Positions 1-7,901 of a stretch of 16,256 nucleotides of DNA are shown here, in pieces; within the stretch, counting starts at the first letter, position 1, and each line of letters begins with the position of its first letter. A program made the position numbers and the translations under genes. Below the pieces are notes generated by a model. It worked only from the letters and a program-made list of their open reading frames with translations, ran no database searches and had not been told where the DNA came from. The stretch is from the NCBI GenBank assembly GCA_964389305.1, contig CAYMEK010000082.1, positions 1 through 16,256 of the forward strand. The letters run 5' to 3'. This DNA is from CAYMEK01 sp964389305. GTDB lineage: Bacteria; Spirochaetota; Spirochaetia; SZUA-6; DRHE01.

Positions 1-143
1 AAAATGTTGTCAGGGGTACCTTTATCTCTTGACTTTCCGAGGCCTTATACGTGTTGGATTGTCCTCAGCTCAAAAATGACAACTCCAACAAGTATGGCCA
101 AACTGAATAATATGGTTTAGAGTTAAATTTGTTGAATGTTACT

Positions 144-983
144 CTATTCTAGAATATCTGGCTCAATTTCCTCATCGGACGAGTATTCTATAGTGGTTCT
201 CTTTGTTGACGTTTTTTCTGGGTAGATTGACGATAACCTACATTTAATCTGATCTATTCTTGCGAGCAGCACTGAAAATACCAAAACCCATATGGCGAAT
301 ATGATAAAGCACAACTGAATAGCGTTCACCATGATGGATGGCATCAAATAAGAGAATGATTTGGGATCACTAAGGTATGGTTCGAATCGACTCTTTAGAA
401 TCACGAAGACTTGAGACACTAATATGGAAAACGTAATCCAGAGGAACGCTTTCATGTATACCTTCTGAAGATCATATTCCATTTTGAGCTTTTCGATTTC
501 CAGATTATAGTCACGTGACGCCCAGCAAGATAGTGGGATGCCATAGTAGAAATAGAAATTAGTACCCACATATAGTATTCCGATAAAGATGAAGACAAAC
601 AGAGTATCCCAGATATTCAGTAGTGTAGGGTCTAATACTACAAGAATTACAGCAGCACAAAGTTCGATGGAAGCCACTGCAAGTGCTCTCGCCATAGCTG
701 ACGGTCCTATACTAGCTAGATCTCGAGTTTTTTTGATAAGCTTAGTCTCCATACTTTTTTCAAATGCTCTAACCAGAATGATAAGCAATGTGAATACCGT
801 CACTTGTACAAAGGCAACTACAAAGAAAAAAAGCCATTTGGACGAAGAGAAGGTATTTGGATAGAAATTTCGACCCATAAAATATGAAACAAGTCTATGA
901 CCAATAAATACAAACGACAAAGCCCAGGAAGCGATCGCAGCAGACGCGGTTCTTTGAAACGCTGAAAAGTTTGTAGTGTACAT
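144..983 (-). CDS. Unknown multi-pass membrane protein (279 aa)
   Basis: I do not recognise this protein. It has about five or six hydrophobic segments, at roughly residues 14-36, 49-71, 104-126, 127-150, 178-196 and 215-243. A charged stretch (about 155-175) lies between membrane segments, and the C-terminal tail (about 247-279) is polar and acidic, ending in a Glu/Asp-rich patch. That fits an integral membrane protein with a cytoplasmic tail; no catalytic motif is visible. The start is supported by an upstream AGGAAG-type ribosome site about 8 nt from the ATG. The gene is clearly AT-richer than the rest of the window and has no partner gene in view, so it may be horizontally acquired. Function unknown; I am fairly sure it is a real gene because of its length and coherent hydrophobicity. 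Confidence 0.7.
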   Translation of the reverse strand: MYTTNFSAFQRTASAAIASWALSFVFIGHRLVSYFMGRNFYPNTFSSSKWLFFFVVAFVQVTVFTLLIILVRAFEKSMETKLIKKTRDLASIGPSAMARALAVASIELCAAVILVVLDPTLLNIWDTLFVFIFIGILYVGTNFYFYYGIPLSCWASRDYNLEIEKLKMEYDLQKVYMKAFLWITFSILVSQVFVILKSRFEPYLSDPKSFSYLMPSIMVNAIQLCFIIFAIWVLVFSVLLARIDQIKCRLSSIYPEKTSTKRTTIEYSSDEEIEPDILE

Positions 984-1065
984 TTTTCTATCTTCCTATT
1001 GTTTTTACTTCAAAAGTGCGGATTTTTTTATCGATACCTATGATAACAAGTAAGAGGAAGCGCTT

Positions 1066-1092
1066 GACCTCTGCAGCCTGACTCCGCAGGTC
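1066..1092 (-). other. GC-rich hairpin next to a GAAA-tetraloop stem
   Basis: Read on the minus strand, GACCTGC pairs with GCAG-A-GGTC (one bulged base) around an 11-nt loop. About 30 bp away (1122-1133) the minus strand reads ATGC-GAAA-GCAT, a short stem capped by a GNRA tetraloop and flanked by GGATA/TATCC that can also pair. The two stems lie upstream of the membrane-protein gene on its coding strand, so they could belong to a structured leader. They match no RNA family I can name. Confidence 0.35.
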
Positions 1093-1541
1093 GCCCTATC
1101 TCCTTAGGATAACTTGCCCCGATGCTTTCGCATGGTATCCCATATTGGAGCTCCACCTAACCACACGGAACGCTATAACCCAGCGCAGCATAACTGAGTA
1201 GATATTCCATCCTGTAAGCCTGTATCAATCTCACTGCAATCAGGCAATTTAGGACAGTCGATTATTCGCGTATAGCTCTCTCCAGTAAAATGGCTTCATA
1301 GGGATCTATTATTCACATGATCGTATCCTTTACTTTTTCAAGAAAAGTTGAACTCACTGTCAGAGAATCTGCACGTGCGGATCTACCGCCACTATTGCCG
1401 GCCGCCAGGCTGTGTGAATAGGTACTAGGTGTTTGAGTGAGTATGGTACTGGATTTTTACCTTTGTATCTCGACTTCAGTGGATCAGCGATCAAACGGGC
1501 ACGGCGGTCAACGCCTTGTATCCGGCTGCCAGCGGGAAGAA

Positions 1542-1558
1542 CGTTCTCCAGGAGAACG
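1542..1558. other. Perfect 8-bp inverted repeat
   Basis: CGTTCTCC, one base, then GGAGAACG. In RNA this would form a 7-bp stem with a 3-nt loop. It lies downstream of the minus-strand promoter at 1696-1724 in a region without a gene. There is no U-run after it, so it is not an obvious terminator. Confidence 0.4.
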
Positions 1559-1695
1559 GGAATCCGGGCATCGCTGGAGGTGCCAAGGCTCTTTGTCTAC
1601 GGCGATGATATGCCCACACCCGGCCCGCCGAAACAAGGCTGGTGTGGTCAGCCCGTGCCAATAACTTGGCCGGTCGATTAGTTCTCGGAGCTTTC

Positions 1696-1724
1696 ATTAT
1701 ACCACCGGTTGCCACTGTCATCAA
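1696..1724 (-). promoter_or_regulatory. Orphan sigma70-type promoter
   Basis: On the minus strand a -35 TTGATG is followed after exactly 17 bp by a perfect -10 TATAAT. Transcription would begin near 1688 and run leftwards through the gene-less stretch with hairpins at 1614-1647, 1542-1558 and 1066-1092. No convincing coding sequence follows, so the product could be a non-coding RNA or a distant leader for the membrane-protein gene. Assigned on consensus match only. Confidence 0.5.
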
Positions 1725-1933
1725 ATTCTTCTCCACCGAAAAGGGGGCCGGTAAAACTTGTACAGGGTTCCCTTCTGCTGTATGCGGGGTCTGCCGAGCA
1801 CGCGGATCATAGCACAGCTTACTCTGCGTCCCAGCCCCCAACAGTGAAGCTACAGCGCTCAGGTGCTGACGGCCCAAGGCCGGGAGCAAAAACTGGGGCT
1901 TTTCGTTTTCGCCCATATGGGGAAATTCCTTTC

Positions 1934-1954
1934 CAGGGGTAGGGAATACCCCTG
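1934..1954. other. Perfect 8-bp hairpin downstream of the regulator gene
   Basis: CAGGGGTA, loop GGGAA, then TACCCCTG. It lies about 110 bp past the stop codon of the DeoR gene, so it may contribute to the 3' end of the long minus-strand operon. It lacks a following U-run on either strand, so an intrinsic terminator is not shown. Confidence 0.4.
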
Positions 1955-2061
1955 CCGTTTACAGCAGGTAAGGGAGAAGGCTGGGGTTATGCCGTCTGAT
2001 GGCAATCAAATGCGGCCGATGAGCGTTGGCGTAATGATGGAGGGGGGCTCTATCCCACAGA

Positions 2062-2853
2062 TCAATTCTCTTCAGAACCGGCTACGACAACCTCGATATC
2101 ATAATTTTCGAACTTTGCTCGTTCTTCCCGGCTGATCTTCTCGGTTATGATCGTGTCTATATCTTCAAGTCGTGCAAACTGAGCGAATGAGCTTTGATTC
2201 AGCTTGCTGCTATCACAGACTATGACTACCTTTTTTGCTCTTGCGATCATCGCTTTTTTCGTCTCCGCCGTATTCAGATCCGGAGTGGAGGCGCCGAAGT
2301 CTACAGAAAGGCTGTTGGCGCCCATAAAAGCTTTATCCACAGAGAGACCTGAAAGCATTTCCCTGCCGGCATCGCCTACGGTACAGTGGTAATTCCTCCG
2401 TAATATACCACCCATGAACAGCACGCTGACTGACTCGAAGAACTCCAACATTAGAGCGATTCTCAGATCGTTCGTCACCACCGTTACGTCGCTACGTTCG
2501 TTGAATTTACGTGCTATCTCATAAGTAGTGGTCCCGGTGTCAAGGATGATTGTATCACCGTCTTCGATAAGCCCTAGAGCTTCGCGAGCAATATTCTCTT
2601 TTTCCAGACGGTTTTGTATACGATGATCGATATCTATCTTGTGCCCTACTTGATCCTGTACCAGTGCGCCGCCGTGCATGCGGACGAGCTGGTTTTTTTT
2701 GTTCAGCTCGTTCAGATCATAACGAATCGTGGAGCTGGAAACCCCGAAATAGTCGCGAAGCTCCTGTACCGTGGCTTTCTTGTGCTCTTCGACGTATTCA
2801 ACGATCTTTCTTTTTCGCTCTTCTGCGAATAGATGCCATTTATTCTTTCTCAT
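2062..2853 (-). CDS. DeoR-family transcriptional regulator
   Basis: Sugar-phosphate-responsive repressor family, 263 aa, the usual length. An N-terminal winged helix-turn-helix covers about residues 13-65, with the recognition helix in VSSSTIRYDL (the family usually has TIRRDL, so one conserved Arg is Tyr here). The effector domain follows, with the phosphate-binding style motif LDTGTTT at about 104-110 and VVTNDL near 125. A GGAG lies just before the ATG, closer than ideal, and a stronger GGGGGAG lies further up. It is the last gene of the operon, 39 bp after the kinase. DeoR proteins normally respond to a phosphorylated sugar intermediate, so the kinase product is a natural inducer candidate. 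Family assignment is firm; target and ligand are inferred. Confidence 0.92.
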   Translation of the reverse strand: MRKNKWHLFAEERKRKIVEYVEEHKKATVQELRDYFGVSSSTIRYDLNELNKKNQLVRMHGGALVQDQVGHKIDIDHRIQNRLEKENIAREALGLIEDGDTIILDTGTTTYEIARKFNERSDVTVVTNDLRIALMLEFFESVSVLFMGGILRRNYHCTVGDAGREMLSGLSVDKAFMGANSLSVDFGASTPDLNTAETKKAMIARAKKVVIVCDSSKLNQSSFAQFARLEDIDTIITEKISREERAKFENYDIEVVVAGSEEN

Positions 2854-2892
2854 ATCTCCTGTTCTCCCCCTGCGATCGTCTCCCTGTTTCCA

Positions 2893-4592
2893 TTACGATG
2901 ACATCCGAAAACCCGCTGTACCGTTCAGCACGCAGTTCACAGGTACCAAAGCGTTATAAGCCTGCTTAAAGGCTTGATAAATCGTCTCGTATCGTTCATG
3001 TGCCCTGGAGTCAGGTTCAATGCATTCGGTCACGGGGTTCATTGATTTGATGATAGAGAAATCATCGTAGATCCCTGCCGCCACCCCTCCAACTACAGCC
3101 GCCCCAATAGAAGTAGCCTCTTGAACCTGTCGAAGACGCTGAATTGGGACGCCCAGGATATCAGCCAGAACTCGAATCCAAAAGAGATTCTTTGCTCCCC
3201 CGCCAATCACGGGAAGCCTCTCTATTGCAGTTCCTTGCTGGCGAAATATATCGAAAATCAACCTCAAGTTCAACGCTATTCCTTCAAAGACAGCGCGAAC
3301 CATGTCGGCTCGGGTGTGGCGAATGGTAAGTCCAACAAAGGCACCCCGCGCGTGCCGGTCCCACCAGGGGCAGCGTTCGCCCATTAAATACGGCAGGAAC
3401 AGAAGACCGTTTGAGCCGGGTTGCGATATCCGCACCTCATAGCTCATCAGCTTATATGTGTCCGCTGTAAACTCCGCCGTGTCCCCTTCCTTTCCGTACA
3501 GTTGCTGTCCCAACCAATCAACCGCTGCTCCGGCAGTCTGCATCGTTCCAGATTCAAAGTACATCTCNNNNNNNNNNNNNNNNNNNNNNNNNNNNNNNNN
3601 NNNNNNNNNNNNNNNNNNNNNNNNNNNNNNNNNNNNNNNNNNNNNNNNNNNNNNNNNNNNNNNNNNNACCAATCAACCGCTGCTCCGGCAGTCTGCATCG
3701 TTCCAGATTCAAAGTACATCTCTGGTACGACATGGCAGAGAATAGCCGTACGCCGCTCCGAATCATACTGCGGCCGATCGCTCGATATGGCAATCCAGGC
3801 CGAGGAGCCAAGATACGCGTGGGAGGCTCCATTTTGGAAGGCGCCGGCTCCGAGCGTACCGCAGGCTCCGTCCCCTCCGCCCGCAACAACCAGCGTGCTT
3901 GCTTTCAGTCCGCATTCCGCTGCTGCCCTACCCGTAATTTCTCCAGCTATATCCGTCGACGCGCGTAATTCCGGCAGCTTCTGCGCATCCAGGCGGGCTG
4001 CGGCAATGATAGGTTCGGACCACCGACGTTTCCTGATGTCAAAAACATTGGTCACAGAAGCCGTCGAAGGATCGGTAAGGAAATTGCCGGTCATACGGGC
4101 GATGATAAAGTCTTTGGCATTCAGAAACTTGTAGGTTCCTCTATACGTATCGCCTTCCACATCTCGTATCCATAACATCTTAGGTAGGGAATACACCGCT
4201 TCCATTCGGTGTCCTGTAATCTGATAGAGATCCCTCGCCTCGAGGTTTCCCTCAACGGATTCGGCTTGCCCTGAGGATCGTTGATCCGCCCATATAATCG
4301 CCGGGCGCAGGGGCACTGCCTGGCGGTCAACGGCCACGCAGCCCATGGTGTGTGCGCAGAGGCTGATGCAGGCAATGTCCTCGGGGGAGACTGCGGCCCG
4401 CTTCAACACCTGACTGGTCGTTCTGCATACTGCGCTCCACCATTCCTCTGGATCCTGTTCCGCCCAGCCTGGTTGGGGATACAGGGTGCGGTAAGGGTAA
4501 TGCCCGCTGGCTATCAGGTTTCCCTCTGAATCGTGCAATGTCGCCTTGTCGCCGGTAGTGCCCAAGTCATGAGCCAGGACCAAGCTACTCAT
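2893..4592 (-). CDS. FGGY-family carbohydrate kinase (xylulokinase-like), interrupted by an assembly gap
   Basis: ATP-dependent kinase of the FGGY family, probably acting on a ketose or sugar acid in the cytoplasm. N-terminal motif DLGTTGDKA (family DLGTTxxKA), then IIWADQRS, the catalytic-Asp region GGGDGACGTLGAG, the C-terminal ATP motif GGGAKNLFW, and EATSIGAAVVGG near the end. As printed the frame breaks at the N run. The 55 bp before the Ns (3513-3567) is repeated exactly after them (3668-3722), and the 155 bp of Ns plus one copy is not a multiple of three. Removing it gives 1545 bp, an uninterrupted 514-residue kinase of normal family size. The start ATG overlaps the stop of a possible small upstream ORF (ATGA). 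Family is firm; the substrate (xylulose, ribulose, ketogulonate type) is open. Confidence 0.9.
3513..3567. repeat. 55-bp duplicate, left copy flanking the gap
   Basis: Identical over 55 bases to 3668-3722 and directly abutting the N run. It lies inside the kinase gene and encodes the same residues (FESGTMQTAGAAVDW region) as the right copy. Best read as unmerged contig ends, not a biological duplication. Confidence 0.9.
3568..3667. other. Assembly gap of 100 N
   Basis: Exactly 100 Ns, a customary placeholder length. It is flanked by identical 55-bp ends, so the true gap is probably negative: the two contigs overlap. No sequence is likely to be missing. Confidence 0.95.
3668..3722. repeat. 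55-bp duplicate, right copy flanking the gap
   Basis: Exact copy of 3513-3567 on the other side of the N run. Collapsing both copies into one restores the kinase reading frame. Confidence 0.9.
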
Positions 4593-4732
4593 TCTTCAGG
4601 CCTTTTTCCAGTTTGTATTCTGTGGCAGCCACGGCATTCTCTGTCCGGTGTGCTCATTTTGATCTCCGGACCGTTTTTCGCCCCCAAATTATCGATGTCT
4701 CTGTTAACGATCCAGGATGCAAGCTCACTCAC
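4589..4732 (-). CDS. Possible small ORF (47 aa) between sulfatase and kinase
   Basis: A 47-residue frame exactly fills the space between sulfatase and kinase. Its GTG start shares GTGA with the sulfatase stop, and its TGA stop shares ATGA with the kinase start, the pattern of translationally coupled genes. The peptide begins MSELASWIVNRDID and contains a CRGCH (CxxC) motif near residue 33. An internal ATG (residue 26) has a better ribosome site (GGAG, 6 nt away) and would give a 22-residue peptide, MSTPDRECRGCH and on. I recognise no homologue. An alternative is that it is an open frame by chance, or that ribosomes reading it only couple kinase translation to the sulfatase. No function is proposed. 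Confidence 0.4.
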   Translation of the reverse strand: MSELASWIVNRDIDNLGAKNGPEIKMSTPDRECRGCHRIQTGKRPEE

Positions 4733-6141
4733 AGCGGCAGATGAGACCTTATATGCCAATCAAGAAGTGTATCCAGCAGATCGCTGCGGATTTGGACGCA
4801 AAGCGGGTCATCCCAGACATTCCGCAGCTCAAGGGGATCGCTGTTTAAATCGTACAGTTCGCCCCACTCCTGGTCCAGGTAATGTACGAGCTTCCAGTCT
4901 TTCGTCCGGACCATTGAGGTGAACTTTGCATCTTCGAGCCTCTTGTCCGGACCTTGTTCGGCGAACACTACCTCTCGACCCTTTCTTTTCCGCCGGATAA
5001 TGTCCAACGCCGACACGGCTGCTCCGCTCGCCGGTAGGGGTATCCCTGCAAGATCAAAGAGCATCGGCGCCAAATCCATTTGCTGAATAAGCTCACGAGA
5101 TTTGATTCCTCGAGGCAGGTGCTTCGGCGCCCAGGCTATTGCCGGAACGCGCACGATACAGTCGTACATGGTCCACTTCTGTATATGTCCGTGATCGCCT
5201 AAAGCATCTCCGTGATCGCTGGTGAAAATAACTATTGCATTTTCCAAATAACCTTTGTTTTCAAGCGCTTGCAGTATGAGTCCTATCTGCTCGTCAATGA
5301 GGCTTACATTGGCTGCATAATAGCGGCGCAGCCGCAGCAGCTCGCCCGGCTTCGGTTTCTCCTTCCAGCGTACGGCATCGTGATTGGCTTCTGTCATCTG
5401 CCTGCGATAACTGGCGTGGGGAGGCGGCTGTCTGGTTAGCTCGTCCTCGGTTATTTCGGGAATGGGAATTTTGGTTTGCCTGTATCGTTCGATCAAGCGC
5501 GCCGGAGGATCATAGGGAGGATGAGGTCCGGGAAAGCCGATTTGCAGGAACAGAGGACTCGGGGATTCACGCTGCTCGATAAACGAACGTGCCATGGTCC
5601 CTACGAAAACATCTGAATGAAAACGTTCTGCCAGCGGCCATTCGTATGCACCCAGACTGTTTTCATATCCCGGATATTCATCGCGGTATATATCCCTGGA
5701 AGGCTTTCGCTGTCCGCAGTTGTTTAGGTACTTGTCCCATTCATCATAGAATCCGCCATGGGGCTTAAAAAGCCTCATCTTTCTGTCTTTGTTCTCCACC
5801 ACAAAGCGCTGGTCGAATCCACAGGGAGCGTCAAAGGGTTGGGTGTGCATCTTGCCAATATTGACAGTATGGTACCCGTTCTCCTGGAGAATCTCCACCC
5901 AAGAGTGGCCCCAGGGATCCCCGTTTCGTAGAACCCTTGTGGAATGTGGATAATCGAGCTGGAAAAAACTGGCTCGCGAAGGCACACAGGAAGGTGCGGT
6001 ACAAAAACACTGTTCGAAGCTGACACCTTCACGGACAAGCTTGTCCAGATGAGGTGTGTGCATGTAGGGATATCCCAGAGCGGCGATTGAATCGTTGCGC
6101 TGCTGGTCGGTCATAATCAGGATGATGTTGAAAGGCTTCAT
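4729..6141 (-). CDS. Type I sulfatase (formylglycine-dependent), cytoplasmic
   Basis: Alkaline-phosphatase-fold sulfatase, 470 aa, hydrolysing a sulfate ester. The signature CVPSR is at residues 52-56; Cys52 would be converted to formylglycine. Other expected active-site residues are visible: Asp12 in MTDQQR (metal), Lys97 and His99 in GKMH, His207 in GPHPPY, Asp309-His310 in TSDHGD (metal) and Lys322 in QKW. No signal peptide or lipobox is present, so the enzyme should act inside the cell on an imported substrate, which fits the TRAP importer in the same operon. The start has a strong GGGAGGTAA ribosome site. No formylglycine-generating enzyme or anaerobic sulfatase maturase is in the window, so one must be elsewhere. 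Phosphonate or phosphodiester hydrolase activity is a less likely alternative. Confidence 0.9.
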   Translation of the reverse strand: MKPFNIILIMTDQQRNDSIAALGYPYMHTPHLDKLVREGVSFEQCFCTAPSCVPSRASFFQLDYPHSTRVLRNGDPWGHSWVEILQENGYHTVNIGKMHTQPFDAPCGFDQRFVVENKDRKMRLFKPHGGFYDEWDKYLNNCGQRKPSRDIYRDEYPGYENSLGAYEWPLAERFHSDVFVGTMARSFIEQRESPSPLFLQIGFPGPHPPYDPPARLIERYRQTKIPIPEITEDELTRQPPPHASYRRQMTEANHDAVRWKEKPKPGELLRLRRYYAANVSLIDEQIGLILQALENKGYLENAIVIFTSDHGDALGDHGHIQKWTMYDCIVRVPAIAWAPKHLPRGIKSRELIQQMDLAPMLFDLAGIPLPASGAAVSALDIIRRKRKGREVVFAEQGPDKRLEDAKFTSMVRTKDWKLVHYLDQEWGELYDLNSDPLELRNVWDDPLCVQIRSDLLDTLLDWHIRSHLPL

Positions 6142-6276
6142 CTCGTATTACCTCCCTGGGAAAACTTCTTCTGGAATTGCTATTTCCATCGTGGTGGCTT
6201 CAGTAAGTATGTCGTTCCCGTAATCCGCCTCGATGTTGGAGTTGAAAAGCCAGATGCACGGAAAAACGATACACCC

Positions 6277-7035
6277 TTACAAGCCTATGCTGACTCCGCC
6301 GTCAACACAAAGCACCGTGCCTGTAACGAACTTGGCGGCCGGAGAACAAAGGTATACGGCAGCCCACCCGATGTCTTTGGGCTGTCCGAAGTGTCCGACC
6401 GGCGTTCTGGACAGGATTTTTTCTCTTCTCGGCCGGTCATTCTGTAGAGCCTTTTTTACCATCTCTGTTTCGATCCATCCGGGCGCAATCGCGTTGACTC
6501 TTATACCCAGTGGCGAAAACTCGCTGGCCAAAGACCTCGTCATGCCGCAGCAGGCGGATTTCGCCGCCGAGTAGGCAAGAACATGCGGGAGTCCGATTAT
6601 TGAAGCCATCGAAGCGATAAATAGAATATGTCCGTGTTTACGCTTCACCATGTCCGGAACCACAGCGCGGGTTAACGCGTGCGCTGCGAGAAGGTGTGTA
6701 TTCAGGATCCATTGAAACTCCGAGACAGTCATCTCAGTAGAGGGCTTTTTTATCAGGTTACCAGCATTGTTGACCAGAATGGAGATGGCCGCGCCGGCGA
6801 TCTCTCGTGCGCGCCTCGCCAGTTCGGGTGACTCGTCAAACTCGGTAATGTCCTGGACAATCAGGAAAGCATTGGGTCCTAACCGCTCCACAGCGCGTTC
6901 GAGTACTTCCCGGCGGCGCCCCACAATCACCACCCTGGCGTCCATCTCGACAAAACATTGGGCGATCGCGAAGCCGAGTCCTGTTCCACCCCCTGTAATC
7001 AATGCCGTCTCTCCCTCTAGTGCGAAGGCGTTCAT
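6277..7035 (-). CDS. Short-chain dehydrogenase/reductase, NADP-type (252 aa)
   Basis: Classical SDR oxidoreductase acting on a hydroxyl or keto group of the pathway substrate. Cofactor motif TGGGTGLG is at residues 14-21, NNAG at 89-92, Asn112, Ser142 and Y155-SAA-K159 form the catalytic tetrad, and the C-terminal FVTGTVLCVDGG is typical. The second beta strand ends VVIVGRRR with Arg and no Asp, which points to NADP(H). I chose the start at 7035 because AAGG-type ribosome sites (GGAAAGGAAAAAGAT) precede that ATG and the SDR fold begins there; the longer frame to 7134 adds a non-SDR tail overlapping the previous gene. It resembles gluconate 5-dehydrogenase/KduD-like enzymes. The true substrate is unknown. 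Confidence 0.9.
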   Translation of the reverse strand: MNAFALEGETALITGGGTGLGFAIAQCFVEMDARVVIVGRRREVLERAVERLGPNAFLIVQDITEFDESPELARRAREIAGAAISILVNNAGNLIKKPSTEMTVSEFQWILNTHLLAAHALTRAVVPDMVKRKHGHILFIASMASIIGLPHVLAYSAAKSACCGMTRSLASEFSPLGIRVNAIAPGWIETEMVKKALQNDRPRREKILSRTPVGHFGQPKDIGWAAVYLCSPAAKFVTGTVLCVDGGVSIGL

Positions 7036-7105
7036 ATCTTTTTCCTTTCCTAGTTTGACGGCGCAGCGCCATCTACGCCATAAACGCCGCAAAACGAGTG
7101 CTTCG

Positions 7106-7858
7106 TCATCGTACGGTGTGACCTCCGTCGACAACGAGGCAGTGGCCGGTCACCCAATCCGATTCGGACGATGCCAGATATACGGCGGCTGCAGCAATAT
7201 CTTTGGGATCTCCGAGCCGCCCAAGGGGAAAGCGCCTCAGCACCTGCTGCCTCCATTCCAGGTCCGACAGCTTCTCCCGAGTCATGTCCGTTTCCGTGGT
7301 GCCGGGAGCGATTGCATTCACGTTGATATTGTATGGCGCCAGTTCCACTGCAGCGGTTCTAACCATCGCTATAACGGCCGCCTTCGAGCAGGCATAGGCT
7401 GAAAGAGGTGGAATGCCGACAAGGGCTGCATCCGAAGCGATCATGATGATCTTACCCTTTTTTTGGTTCACCATTCGCTTCGCCGCCGCTTGGGCACACA
7501 AGAAATAACCCCGGACATTTACCGCATAAATGCGATCCCACTCCTGATCAGTGCTTTCCAGGAACGGCGTACGAGCGATAATTCCGGCGTTGTTTACCAG
7601 GATGTCTAGTGTGCCGAACCGGTCGACGGTTTTTTGCATCATCTTTTCCACATCGACGGATCGGGATATATCCACCACTACACTTTGGACATCGCCTCCC
7701 GTATCCCTGAGCTCTTGTTCCGCGATCCTGAGCCTCGGTTCATCCAGGTCAGCAAGCATTACGCGAGCGCCCTCCCGGAGGAAGGCGGAAGCGATCGCCC
7801 GCCCGATTCCTTTACTCGCCACCCCGGTGACCAGCGCGCTTTTGTCTTCCAGTCTCAT
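7106..7858 (-). CDS. Short-chain dehydrogenase/reductase, NAD-type (250 aa)
   Basis: Second classical SDR of the operon. Cofactor motif TGVASKGIG is at residues 11-19, NNAG at 89-92, Asn114, Ser142 and Y155-ACS-K159 form the active site, and WVTGHCLVVDGG lies near the C-terminus. Asp37 at the end of the second strand (MLADLD) predicts NAD(H). A GAGGAGG ribosome site precedes the ATG. It is followed by the NADP-type SDR after 70 bp. An NAD-type and an NADP-type SDR side by side commonly serve an oxidation followed by a reduction, for example to epimerise a sugar or polyol through a keto intermediate. That joint role is inference; the family call is firm. Confidence 0.92.
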   Translation of the reverse strand: MRLEDKSALVTGVASKGIGRAIASAFLREGARVMLADLDEPRLRIAEQELRDTGGDVQSVVVDISRSVDVEKMMQKTVDRFGTLDILVNNAGIIARTPFLESTDQEWDRIYAVNVRGYFLCAQAAAKRMVNQKKGKIIMIASDAALVGIPPLSAYACSKAAVIAMVRTAAVELAPYNINVNAIAPGTTETDMTREKLSDLEWRQQVLRRFPLGRLGDPKDIAAAAVYLASSESDWVTGHCLVVDGGHTVR

Positions 7859-7901
7859 AGGTCCGTATCGCCTCCTCGATTACGATATCTCTGTTGTCTG
7901 T

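Larger units (their letters stand above)
984..2061. other. Long stretch without a defensible gene
   Basis: About 1.1 kb between the membrane-protein gene and the DeoR regulator. Open frames exist on both strands at 1433-1942, but they overlap one another in several frames, have no good ribosome sites and match no family I know. The stretch does contain a strong minus-strand promoter (1696-1724) and several perfect inverted repeats (1066-1092, 1542-1558, 1614-1647, 1934-1954), plus the 10-bp palindrome CCCATATGGG near 1912. It could hold a non-coding RNA, a decayed gene or the edge of an acquired segment. Confidence 0.6.

Noticed and set aside
379..388. GGTTCGAATC resembling a tRNA T-loop
   Set aside because: No acceptor, D- or anticodon stem around it, and it lies within the coding sequence of the membrane protein.
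1491..1916. 141-codon minus-strand frame in the gene-less stretch
   Set aside because: Overlaps open frames on the plus strand and in other phases, has no ribosome site, resembles no family, and spans a consensus promoter; more likely a chance frame in GC-rich DNA or a decayed gene.
2893..4592. Kinase as a frameshifted pseudogene
   Set aside because: The frame break coincides exactly with the N run and an identical 55-bp duplicate; collapsing them gives an intact gene.
7036..7134. Longer N-terminus for the NADP-type SDR
   Set aside because: The extra 33 residues lie outside the SDR fold and overlap the preceding gene, while the ATG at 7035 has a good ribosome site.
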